In this document: one piece after another, positions 1-9,315 of the stretch
How the letters are laid out: each line of letters starts with the position of its first letter
Numbering within the stretch: position 1 is the first letter of the stretch
Assembly: GCF_003324165.1 (NCBI RefSeq)
Contig: NW_025407837.1
Location: 186,001 to 250,000 of the forward strand
DNA from: Naegleria lovaniensis
Taxonomy: Eukaryota > Heterolobosea > Eutetramitea > Acrasida > Naegleriidae
Length of the DNA stretch: 64,000 bases
Direction: 5' to 3'
Translations under genes and position numbers: made by a program
Notes under the pieces: generated by a model
What the model was told of the DNA's origin: nothing
Databases searched by the model: none
Seen by the model: the letters and a program-made list of their open reading frames with translations, nothing else

Positions 1-212
1 TTGGATGTCATGTGATTATTTCTGGAGATTATGAACAAAAGTTGCCACAATGCAGTGAGGACGAAGCAGAAGTTCTGGAAGAAGCTCCTTTTGTACATGA
101 AAATTCTAGATTAGCTTGTCAAATTATTGTTGAAAAGAAGTATGAAGGAATGGTGTTGGCACTTCCTCCAAGAAGCAATGATGAAGCCATGGATCCATAC
201 TTTAGATTTTAA
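1..212 (+). CDS. [2Fe-2S] ferredoxin, adrenodoxin type (3' part only)
   Basis: This is the C-terminal end of a gene that begins left of the window; the frame is open from base 3 to the stop at 210-212. The translation starts GCHVIISGDYEQKL and continues through SRLACQ to VLALPP. This matches the second half of mitochondrial adrenodoxin/Yah1-type ferredoxins, where a Cys-His pair closes the first cluster-binding loop and a later LxCQ motif gives the fourth cluster Cys. The two visible cluster Cys codons are at 6-8 and 117-119. Known members pass electrons to P450s or to iron-sulfur cluster assembly in mitochondria. The N-terminus, and any transit peptide, cannot be seen. Confidence 0.85.
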   Translation, partial: GCHVIISGDYEQKLPQCSEDEAEVLEEAPFVHENSRLACQIIVEKKYEGMVLALPPRSNDEAMDPYFRF

Positions 213-440
213 GCAGCATGAAATCATTGATGTACGGTTATTTGGTGATGTTCTTGGTAATCATTTACAAATTAAATTTATATGTGATGTCAAATCGACT
301 TGTTTTTGGTGTCGAGCAGCATGCAAATTGAACAAAGAAAATTTTAACCGCCAAAGCAAAAAATAAGCCGTTACCGGTTTCTGATCGTTTCGCATCACAA
401 TTTTAATATTATTGTTCAGTGATTCAACAACAAATTTAAA

Positions 441-1378
441 ATGTCATCATCACAATCGAAGAAAGTTCTTGTTCGTGTTGCTAATGAATCCCTAACACGA
501 GATCAAATATCGGAGTTTTCGTCAATATGCAAAAAAGTAATAACGAAAAAAAGTGAATCGTTGAATCAAATGGAGGCACGAAAATTGGAACTTAAATACT
601 CAAAGATAGTAGATTCGTATGCAAGACATTTACCGAGAAATGTTCGAGTCATGAAACCTTTAGAAACGCTTTTTGCAGGTTTGTTTTTTTATTAATTATT
701 GAAAATATTTATCAATATTTATCAACATTTAAAGTTAAGGAAGTACGAGAAGAACGAGACGACAATTTAGCTGAAAAAATTAAAAACTCACAAAACAAAT
801 TAATACATCTCATTCAAGAAATAGCAGATAGAAAACAAAAGATTTCACAAATCCTCACAGCTGAAAGCTCTAATGACCAATATTTGAAAGCTGTAGAAGA
901 TGAGTGTAATAAATTAATTAAGAACGTGAATGAAATGAAAGTAGCACCTGCAGAAGATACAGGCGACAAATTAGAGTTTTCTTCAGGCGTTGTTTGGGAT
1001 TCACAAGAAGTAGATACTCAAGTCAACAAGTTTGTTACTGTTTCTAAAACGTTGGCAAATGAAGTTAAAAGCATAACTGATAAATTAGGTCATTCTGAAA
1101 AATCTCTAGCCATTTCTAAGAGAAATCAAGAATATTCCATAACAGAAGAGGATAAATTAAGGGTTTCTACGCAAGGCAATTCGCAAAGTTCTCAAGGTCA
1201 TCAAAAAGTACGGCCAGCAGTTCCACAAGCAAACCAGAGCAACGAAAAACGCCAAAGAAAAAGCACAACAAGACAAATATACCTACAAGCCCAACATCAA
1301 TTCAATCGCCAGAAACCCTTAAACGAAAAAAAGATAATAATAACTCAGCAAAAAAGAAGAAGCATAAGAAATAATTGA
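441..1378 (+). CDS. coiled-coil protein, possibly kinetochore Nsl1-like (uncertain)
   Basis: Two exons, 441-678 and 735-1378, joined across a 56-bp intron (donor GTTTGT, acceptor AAAG) in phase 1, give 293 residues. The join restores an open frame from LETLFA into VKEVREERDDN. The ATG at 441 follows an A-rich leader. The first 100 residues are polar and helical, residues about 80-200 are heptad-like and probably coiled coil, and the last 70 are Gln/Ser/Lys-rich and strongly basic. I do not recognise the family with confidence. The small helical-plus-coiled-coil layout is reminiscent of MIND-complex kinetochore subunits such as Nsl1, but this is a guess. The gene ends 27 bp from the convergent TFIP11 gene. 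Confidence 0.7.
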
Positions 1379-1405
1379 AGCTGAACATAGCGTAAATAAA
1401 TATTA

Positions 1406-3865
1406 TTATCGTTCTTTCTTCTTAGAAGATAGCTCTACAAATTCACTTAGCGTGACTGGCTTCCATATGCTTGTTGCTGGCAGTTTCACATGAAGACAGT
1501 CGTTTTCAAGATAGGTGGATATTCCATTAAAGTTGTACAATTGTTTTCCATCGTGATATTGTCCGTGTTTGATAATAAAAGGTAAATTATTTTCTTCTGC
1601 AAAATCTTCAATAAGCTCCTTGAACGTTTTTTCAGGTCTTTGTGTTCTTGGTGGTTGTTTGTGGGATTTGGATGCTCGTTGTGTGCTTTCAAGAGTTTCT
1701 AATTCTTGAGATGGCAGAGGAAGCTTGTGGGTTGGTTGAATCTCCTTATTGGAAAGAGCTTGATAAATCATATCCAAACCTCTTTTAAGACATTGCTGAA
1801 TTGTTTTATCTCCGTCCACAACTTCAAATTCTTCTTTCCAGTTTTGATACCACTCATTGACTTGAGTAAAAGAGCAAGAAGGATCACAAAGCCAGTTGTA
1901 TAATGCTTTCCACCACTTTGGAAAGAAATGGGTCTCTAATATTGCCACAATAAATTCTGGAATGAGATTGTACCAATGCATGACAGTGGATAGTATGTTT
2001 CGAGTTTGTTCATTCACTTGAACGTCGAGAGAAATGTTAATTTTCTGAATGGTTTTGACAATTTGAGGTGTGACTGTTTTGACCAAAAACTTGTAATAAT
2101 CAGCAAAAACATCTTTCCATGGTTCCAACGTTTCATAGGCTCTTTGGTCGTTGATATCGTTCCAATCTCTGAGAAGAATGGTTTCTAATTTGTTTTTGAT
2201 AAGATTAATAATTCCATGGGTTTCAAACATCTTAATTGATATATGTGAAAACCATGGATGAATCCAACTGTGAATAGGTATCGTATCTTTCTTTGGATTC
2301 CATTCATTTTGAACCCATTGCTTAATTTTTGGAATGATCAACTTTTCTGTAATATACTCTTTCATTCCATGTGTACAAACTTTTTCAACAAATTTCTCAA
2401 TGAAAATAATGACATTTTCACATTCCTCTTTTGGATTCCATTCAGTAGAAATTGATTTCCGAATGGGTGGAAGTAGAATATCTTGTAAAAGTTTTTCATA
2501 TTCGTCTTCAATGATTTCAACGTGTTGATCCTTAACAACTTTCTTTTGGAAAAGACTTCTCCATGGAAGTAGTAAATCAATATATGGTTCGTGATCGATG
2601 GTTAAAGGATTCCAATTTTTGAAAAGCTCTGTTAAAATTGGTTGAATTAACGCAAGCGTGTAATTCGAAAAATGGAATTCTTCAAATATATCTGGATGCT
2701 GTTGTTTGAGTTGGCTGAACACTTGATGTACACCTGCAATTGAAAGTTTTGATTCTTTAACCTTTTGATTGCAATGAGCAAGAATTGGAAAGACTAGATT
2801 ATATACATCAATTTTCTTCTTTTCTCTTCTTGACTCTTCTTCATATTTTTCTTTTTCTTTGTACAATTTATCAAATTTCTCCTTCTCGAATTTAATTTTT
2901 TCATGAGTTTCTCGAATCGACGTTTCTGTTTGCCTGATAATTTCTTTGACATTAAATTGCAACTCTGGAATGGTAATGGATTGTTTTTCTCGTGATGAAG
3001 AAATCTCACTTAACTTGCTTACAACTCGAGCGGTTGGTCCTGTCATGTCAATAATTTCATAGGGTTGAGAAGATTTGAATCCTTGAATCGATGGAGCTTC
3101 TTTTAACAATTGCTCCACTGACTTGAATGGAACCTTCTTTTTGGCGGCATGTTTTTTTTTCCAACCTTTCTTTTGAGTTGGAACTTCTTCTTGTTGCTGT
3201 TGTTGACGTTTCTTGGCCTCTTCTTCCTCTTCTTTCATGTTTGTTTTCTGTACATGTTCATCTGTAATGATGATTGCTTGGTTTCTCGATGTTTGTACAA
3301 CCTTGATCGGATTAATAATACCCGAATTGGTTGGACCTAAACCTTTGTCGTCTTGCCAACCCATTTTATACATCATTCGCAATACATTGGATCCAACTTT
3401 TCCTTCAATGAAATGACCAAAATCTTGATCTCGCTTAGCTGTTGGTTTTTCATGAGTTTTAGTCGATTGAATTTCTTTCTCTACTAATTGTTGTTGTGTC
3501 TTTTTTGGTTGAATAATTGTAAATTTCTGTTGTTGATGAGAGGCTTCAACAACTTTTTCAGGAGTCATGTTCATGGTTTCATCAATTAAATGTTCATCTT
3601 CAATAATAATTTCATCATCATCTTTTTCATAATCCATAAATGTGTTGTTTTTAGACGATTGTCCCTCTTGTTTTTTAGAGACAAACGAGATGGGTTTGTA
3701 GAGGCTTTCGGATTTGCTTTGACTACCCTCTGCAACATGAGAAACGTTGGCATAAAAATCATCATAATATTCTCCTTCTTCTTCTTCATATGGATCGTCA
3801 TGGTTGATGACTGGAGATTTGATATCTTCTTGATCATCATCAACCATTTCATCTTGTGGAAGCAT
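1406..3865 (-). CDS. TFIP11: TFIP11/Ntr1-type spliceosome disassembly factor, G-patch protein
   Basis: An 819-residue protein, if the ATG directly after a run of eight A is used; an in-frame ATG nine codons upstream (3892) is possible. In order: an acidic N-terminus, a G-patch around residues 155-196 (KMGWQDDKGLG, then GIINPIKV), a Lys-rich stretch, the SVEQLLKEAP motif typical of TFIP11, then a long helical GCFC region. The C-terminus (LYNWLCDP, GKQLYNFNGISTYL) aligns by eye with the end of human TFIP11. In animals and yeast (Ntr1/Spp382) the protein recruits the helicase DHX15/Prp43 through the G-patch and drives disassembly of the intron-lariat spliceosome. The length is close to human (837). 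No intron is visible. Confidence 0.9.
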   Translation of the reverse strand: MLPQDEMVDDDQEDIKSPVINHDDPYEEEEGEYYDDFYANVSHVAEGSQSKSESLYKPISFVSKKQEGQSSKNNTFMDYEKDDDEIIIEDEHLIDETMNMTPEKVVEASHQQQKFTIIQPKKTQQQLVEKEIQSTKTHEKPTAKRDQDFGHFIEGKVGSNVLRMMYKMGWQDDKGLGPTNSGIINPIKVVQTSRNQAIIITDEHVQKTNMKEEEEEAKKRQQQQQEEVPTQKKGWKKKHAAKKKVPFKSVEQLLKEAPSIQGFKSSQPYEIIDMTGPTARVVSKLSEISSSREKQSITIPELQFNVKEIIRQTETSIRETHEKIKFEKEKFDKLYKEKEKYEEESRREKKKIDVYNLVFPILAHCNQKVKESKLSIAGVHQVFSQLKQQHPDIFEEFHFSNYTLALIQPILTELFKNWNPLTIDHEPYIDLLLPWRSLFQKKVVKDQHVEIIEDEYEKLLQDILLPPIRKSISTEWNPKEECENVIIFIEKFVEKVCTHGMKEYITEKLIIPKIKQWVQNEWNPKKDTIPIHSWIHPWFSHISIKMFETHGIINLIKNKLETILLRDWNDINDQRAYETLEPWKDVFADYYKFLVKTVTPQIVKTIQKINISLDVQVNEQTRNILSTVMHWYNLIPEFIVAILETHFFPKWWKALYNWLCDPSCSFTQVNEWYQNWKEEFEVVDGDKTIQQCLKRGLDMIYQALSNKEIQPTHKLPLPSQELETLESTQRASKSHKQPPRTQRPEKTFKELIEDFAEENNLPFIIKHGQYHDGKQLYNFNGISTYLENDCLHVKLPATSIWKPVTLSEFVELSSKKKER

Positions 3866-4055
3866 TTTTTTTTCCAAACTCGAAAACTTCATGCTGCTCT
3901 TGATTGAACGTGCATGATATCACACAGAAAGGGTAAGTTTCATATATTACAATTCTCACTCCATACTCATCGTCCATGAATTTGAATGTCCTTTGGCCAA
4001 GCTAGACACTTGAACAGTGTGTACATTTATTCCATATGGTATCCTATCTATTCGT

Positions 4056-6149
4056 TTATTTAAAGAGTTTAAATAAGAGAGGTAATGAAATCAAAAACAC
4101 GGCAAAAACAACAATGATGAAAAAGATGGTTTTTGGACTCATGGTCTTTTGATGCTTGAGTGTTTCTACCTTGTTAAAGTAGTGAAACATTCCATAATAT
4201 GTCTGATCACTTGTAATGAGTTCCATGAGCTTTTTGAGAACTGTATCATCTTGAGATTTTCCACAACTTTGGAATACAGCAGTGAGACTGGAAATAGCTC
4301 CAGGTTTGGTATATCTGGAATATAGAAAATCTTTCATGGTTGGTTTGTCTTCTCTCTCTTTTTTCTTATTCTTCTTTTCAGCATCTTTGGTAATGACATC
4401 AAACATGGATTGTACCACTCCAGAATCAAGAATTTTTTCCAAGAGAGGAGCAACTTGTTGTTTCAATGTTTCAGTTCCAGAGTTTTTAGCAATCACCAAA
4501 TTATTGCAAATGACTTTCAAGAGAACCATAGAGTGATATTTGATATCAGCCAAATATGGATCTAACTTTTCTCTGTTGAATTTGATATCCTTAATTAAAG
4601 TATCAATTAAATCTGTTTGTCTATTCACCTCAACAATTAATTCAGTAGTACCTTCTGCTGATAATATACCTTGTAAAGCTGTATAGCCAGCATAGGTCAT
4701 GTGTTTTAAAAGGACATTTCGATTATTCTTAATGATATGATTAATAATAGATACTAATAGTGCATGATCATTGGGTTTGATATACTTGTTAATGATTAGA
4801 GCAGCACTATCACCATCCTTAATGGCTGACCTTCCAATGATATAACAGCAAAGAGAACAAATGTAAGAACTGAACTTGGAACCTTCTTCACCCTTCACAA
4901 CATATTTCTTATAGAGTTGGACAGTCTTGTCGAACAAAATGCTCTTGCATACTGTTGGAACCAATTTGTCATTACTAATAAAGCATGCAATCAATAAAAG
5001 TGCCTTCTCTAGCATGGAACGATCTCTTTCAAAGTAATAATCAATAAAATTGCTCAAAAATGTAATTCCCAAATCACAGACCACACTTGATATTTCTTCA
5101 CATCGGACTTGAGAGAGTGAAATGTCCATTATTTCAATCAAGGTTTGCATGACCAATTTGGAAATGTAGTTATATACCATTTCTAAATCTTCATCAACAT
5201 GTTCAGAAACATTGGAAAGATTTTGAATGTTCTTCTCTCCTGCTTCTATCACTAATTGCAATAATGGTTTGTTGAATATGTGATTCTTATTTTCTACAAG
5301 ACCAGAATTTTCATTTTCATCAAAGTAATCATCAATTTCTGTATCGTTATTGAGTGCTGAATCTTCTTCAAGTTTCTCCATTTCTTGGAACATTTTCTCT
5401 TCGGCATCAAGTGCTTTTTCTTGAGCACGTTTTTTAAGAGGATTTTCCTTCTTATTTTCTTTCTTTAATCTATTTTCGTATGCTATTCTTCTGTTGTTAT
5501 AATTGGTAAGGTTGGCAACATATTTAACAATTTCTCTGTATGAACCAATGAGCTGAATTAAGAAACGAAGTCCTTGACTCACATAAGTTAAAAGTTCCTT
5601 TGTTGGTTCTGTCTTGTTACTCACATAGAGTTTGATCAAGGGTTGAATCCATTCTTCAACAACATTTGTTCGAAGCATATCTCCAGCTTTTCCGATGAGT
5701 GTTAAATGTATTAAAATTTCATGAAAACGAAGAGCCATAACATTCACCTTGTCTGATGAAAGACGACTCTCTTGAGAATGTAAATATTTAACACATTTTT
5801 CGAGAGTCTCCTTTGGAACGGATTCAATGAGTTGCTTTACTTGAGGTTTACTGCTCAAAATATTGGCATTATGAAGACGCTCATAGACTTTGGTATAAGT
5901 CTGTTCAATTTGTGCAATATTGGTGTTGCTGGAAGATGATGATAACAAGGCTTGAAGGGCTTCCATACAAAGAGTATTGTTTTCATCCGAATCGTTGGAA
6001 TGTTCCTCTCTGTGCAACCCGATCCATTGTTGTTGAGAAGTATTGATGTTTTGGGAAATGGCTTCCTGCAACAATTTGCGAATTAATGTTTCATCTTGCG
6101 GTAATTGGGTGGCAATGGCTGATGATGACCCAATCGATTTTTTAACCAT
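4056..6149 (-). CDS. tail-anchored helical-repeat protein, family not recognised
   Basis: The 697-residue frame starts at the ATG preceded by a run of six A; the longer frame to 6182 lacks an ATG. Most of the chain is leucine-rich amphipathic helices that look like ARM/HEAT repeats. A charged Lys/Glu linker lies around residues 225-270. The extreme C-terminus holds one clear hydrophobic segment (KTIFFIIVVFAVFLISLPLL) followed by only FKLFK. This is the pattern of a tail-anchored protein, with the bulk in the cytosol and the C-terminus in the ER or outer mitochondrial membrane. I do not know a matching family. The single exon, good start context and conserved-looking helices make it a real gene. 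Confidence 0.8.
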   Translation of the reverse strand: MVKKSIGSSSAIATQLPQDETLIRKLLQEAISQNINTSQQQWIGLHREEHSNDSDENNTLCMEALQALLSSSSSNTNIAQIEQTYTKVYERLHNANILSSKPQVKQLIESVPKETLEKCVKYLHSQESRLSSDKVNVMALRFHEILIHLTLIGKAGDMLRTNVVEEWIQPLIKLYVSNKTEPTKELLTYVSQGLRFLIQLIGSYREIVKYVANLTNYNNRRIAYENRLKKENKKENPLKKRAQEKALDAEEKMFQEMEKLEEDSALNNDTEIDDYFDENENSGLVENKNHIFNKPLLQLVIEAGEKNIQNLSNVSEHVDEDLEMVYNYISKLVMQTLIEIMDISLSQVRCEEISSVVCDLGITFLSNFIDYYFERDRSMLEKALLLIACFISNDKLVPTVCKSILFDKTVQLYKKYVVKGEEGSKFSSYICSLCCYIIGRSAIKDGDSAALIINKYIKPNDHALLVSIINHIIKNNRNVLLKHMTYAGYTALQGILSAEGTTELIVEVNRQTDLIDTLIKDIKFNREKLDPYLADIKYHSMVLLKVICNNLVIAKNSGTETLKQQVAPLLEKILDSGVVQSMFDVITKDAEKKNKKKEREDKPTMKDFLYSRYTKPGAISSLTAVFQSCGKSQDDTVLKKLMELITSDQTYYGMFHYFNKVETLKHQKTMSPKTIFFIIVVFAVFLISLPLLFKLFK

Positions 6150-6311
6150 TTTTTTAATATAACAATCTAATTTCGAAGCCAATATCCACTCTCATTACCT
6201 AGATATCATAACAATTTAACTTATTCAAAGCAAATCAAGAAAAGATATTTCCAATCGATTGCGAGAAGGAAAAATCAATCGATCGTAAAAAGTTTGGACG
6301 CAAAATTTTTT

Positions 6312-6384
6312 CGCCCACCGTGGGGCTCGAACCCACGACCACAAGATTAAGAGTCTTGCGCTCTACCGACTGAGCTAGACGGGC
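6312..6384 (-). tRNA. tRNA-Lys(CUU)
   Basis: Read on the minus strand the 73 bases fold as a full cloverleaf. The 7-bp acceptor stem pairs GCCCGTC with GGTGGGC (one G-U and one U-G pair), with discriminator G. The D arm holds TAGCTCAGTCGGTAGAGC. The anticodon loop is CTCTTAA with anticodon CUU, and the T arm is GTGGG-TTCGAGC-CCCAC. There is no intron, and CCA is not encoded. A four-T stretch lies a few bases downstream and fits RNA polymerase III termination. The internal A box and B box (GGTTCGAGCCC) are intact, so it should be functional. Confidence 0.97.
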
Positions 6385-6660
6385 AGACATTTGATAAATG
6401 TTTGTCGTTCTTTAGGTGTTTTCAAAATATACTCGTTGGGAACACTTGTTTCCTCTCCTTTTTCCAAAATCGATCACTATTCGCTTGCAAAACCCAAAAT
6501 GCTCTTTTATTTCAAATTCCAACAAAAAAGCATTCAAAATTGTGCACAGGGGATGGAGTGACGAAAAAGTGTGGTTGTCGGTCGAAAAAATACAATGAAT
6601 GGTCAAATCATATAGCTTGTCCAATATGTGTGGTCAACTAACGTGTGAAAATTGTTGCGT

Positions 6661-8227
6661 TTATCTCAAAGCAACCATAGCTGTTTGAAGAGCAGTAGTT
6701 CTATCTTGTTCATTCAAACTCTTGACAGATTGAATCATGTCATTCAATAAGGTACAGAATTGAGAAAGGAGAATGTCATCATTAGATGGTGGTGATGATG
6801 GAGGAGATGGTGATAAAGATGTGGTGGAGTCCTCTTCTCCATCATCAATCTTGAGGTTTGGAGTGTCATCATCTTCTTCCTCTTGATGGTTACATTTTTG
6901 AGGAGCAGAAGGAAGTGCAATATTGATCAAAGTATTGAGTGCAGCATAATGATTGGCAGATACTAGAAGATGTGAGGAGGTAGTGTGATCGGAGACGAAT
7001 GATAAATCATTCATCACACCTGAAGTGGAGTAGGAAATGGAATTGTAGCATTGGTTATTGGAAATGCTACCATCAAAGCATGCTTTTTGACGCTTCAAGG
7101 ATTCAGTGTTGTTGTTGTTCGCAGTGGCGTCACTTGAAGTCAAACTTCTCTTGGTGGAAGGATTTTTTGTTTTTTTGGTCGTTTTTGGGGAGAGGGAACC
7201 ACTGTTGTTGTTGTTGTTGGTGGTAGTGGTTGAAGAGGAGGATGGAGCACTTTCTTGCTTCTTTCTTGCAAAGACATTGAATTCAACACTTTTGAGTTCA
7301 CAAATGGCCTTGTTCAAATCTCTCAAATCATAAAGTGAAATCTTAAAGTGCACAAGTTGTTTGTAGGATTGAACTTTTTCAATTTGAACACGATTCTCAG
7401 AAGCAAATACTCTTTCTGTGACACTCACAGGATGTTCAGTGCTTGGTGAAATAACTCCACCAATATCCTCCTTAGTAGTTCCACCAATCAATACAACTTT
7501 CATGAACAACAATGGAGGAAGAGAACATGGATCTTTAGGGGATGATGGAGATAGCTTCAAACAATGTCTGAGTTGATATCTCAGAGAAGAATAAAGTACA
7601 ATGCCTTTGTTTTGACCTGTGGATGGATCAATGGAAGGCTCAAGACAAGAAGTATCTTCTCTTGAATGAGTCAACACGACATCAACATTCAATTTCAGAT
7701 TATTACTATAAAAGTAATTGTTATCAAAATATTCAACATTCCAGGTTCCAGAGGAGTGATTCACCAAAAATTGGTTACCACTATTCATCGTGGTGGCAGC
7801 AGCGGCGGCAGTATTTGCAGTATTCATTGCACTACTGCTACTACTACTAGTGGTGGTGGAGAAAGAGGAGGCCATCGTGCTTGTAGTAGTAGTAGTCGTG
7901 CTTGAAGTGGTGGTGGTGGTTGTTAAAATACCTCCCATGTTCACATGGCTGTTGCACCACTTGGAAAGCACCTGCTTCTTGGGATTGAAATAGGGCATCA
8001 TGTGTGAAGAGGTGGATGGGGAGGAACCTGTTGATGATTTGTGGTTGGTTCAACATTATCATGATGGCCATGGTTGTTAGAGGGTAGCACATAAAATCAC
8101 ACACACAAGTCATTTTTCAAAGATTTGATAAATTATGTTGTTAACAACGTTAAAATGTATATATCAACACATGATAAAACTCACCATTGTTGCTGGAACT
8201 TGTTGTGTTGGACAATGTTTGAAGCAT
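6661..8227 (-). CDS. Ser/Thr-rich protein with hidden first exon, unrecognised
   Basis: The main frame ends at 6661. A short first exon lies upstream: 8185-8227 encodes MLQTLSNTTSSSNN, followed by donor GTGAGT. A 157-bp intron (8028-8184) ends in CAACAG and the second exon runs 8027-6661 in phase 1, giving 469 residues. I prefer this because the join is exactly in frame and the donor is near-perfect; the alternative start is the double ATG at 8001. After a Thr/Ser tract, residues about 80-270 look like a beta-rich folded domain (WNVEYFDNNYF ... VHFKISLYDLRDLNKAICEL). A basic Ser/Asn-rich stretch, an acidic stretch and a final helix follow. The layout suggests a nuclear regulator, but I cannot name a family. 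Confidence 0.7.
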
Positions 8228-9315
8228 CTTTGGGAAGTGTGTGAGAATTTGATATATACAATAATGGAGGAATATCTATGATACAGGAGAGAGAGTAGTT
8301 GTGTGCGCTTGATGCAGTTGATGACCAGTTGTGTGTGGTTGACTCACTTCAGAGGCAAGTGTACGTATGATACAGAAATTGGTATTCAGAGCTAAGCTAG
8401 CTAGTTCAAATCGATGATGGTATTGGGTACCTGTGTCGGTGATTCAAATAAACGGTTGCGGCTTCAATTTTGTTTTGATTTTGAAATTCAACAAATTCAA
8501 TTAAAAACACGATATCTGTGTTGTAAACGAAATGGTGAGTCGATAGGGTATGAATAATAAAATTCAAATTCACTAATTCTCAATCGAGTTGACTTGATGA
8601 TGATGTGATGGAAACGTAAATACAATTGTCTGCTGTTGGTGTGAGTAAGCCTTTGCTGGTGGTGCTCAGTGTGCGCGTGATGCAGTTGGTGTCAAGAGAA
8701 AATGGCGGCAAGATTTTTTTTAGATTTTGATGGGCGCTCAAAATACGCAAGCCTTGCCAAACAAACCCAACAGCCACTTCACGCAAGCTTCTTTTGGACT
8801 TTTGTTTTTCTCCAGGTGATAGTTGAACATGTGCAAGCTTCAACAGCTTTGCGACGTGTTGTCAAGCCCAGTTTTTTCGATGCGTTCCATCTGATTCTGA
8901 GAAACCTTCTTCAACGTGTGGCAAAAGTAAGTGAAAAGGTGTAAATAACTTATAAAAGCCACAAGACCCGGACTTGTTGCAACAATTACAAATAGCGTTT
9001 GGGTTTTGAATTTTTTCATCATCAAAAAAATACATCTGTTGGCACCCACCTTGTAAAGCGATCACATAAAAGAGGATTAGATCTGGATTGAGAAGAAACA
9101 ATAGTCGGAACATTCAATTGTTGTACTGTGATAACTATCATGATCATTGCATAAGGCTTCACTATTAATTCTAAAATTTTATTCAAGCAAGCGTTCAGGC
9201 TTTTTCCAACCACAGAGGAAATTCTTGTGATAATTCGAGTTTCAACTATTATCGTGAAAAGACAGAAACAACTTTGATCGGTTGTACAACATATTCCGAT
9301 TAGTTAGCTGTTCCC
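8228..9315. other. divergent intergenic region, 1.1 kb
   Basis: This lies between two genes transcribed away from each other and presumably holds both promoters. Short open frames occur on both strands, but none has a good start context, recognisable motifs or conserved-looking composition. A near-repeat of about 22 bp, built around TGATGCAGTTG, appears near 8301-8323 and again near 8669-8692. A tRNA-like GTTCAAATC string at about 8403 has no cloverleaf around it. Confidence 0.6.

Noticed and set aside
6402-6641. Small gene right of the tRNA
   Set aside because: It has no ATG in good context, no motif, and overlaps equally long frames in two other readings.
8702-8944. 80-codon frame beginning MAARFFLDFDG
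   Set aside because: The ATG exists, but the composition is random-looking and minus-strand frames overlap it; no conserved feature.
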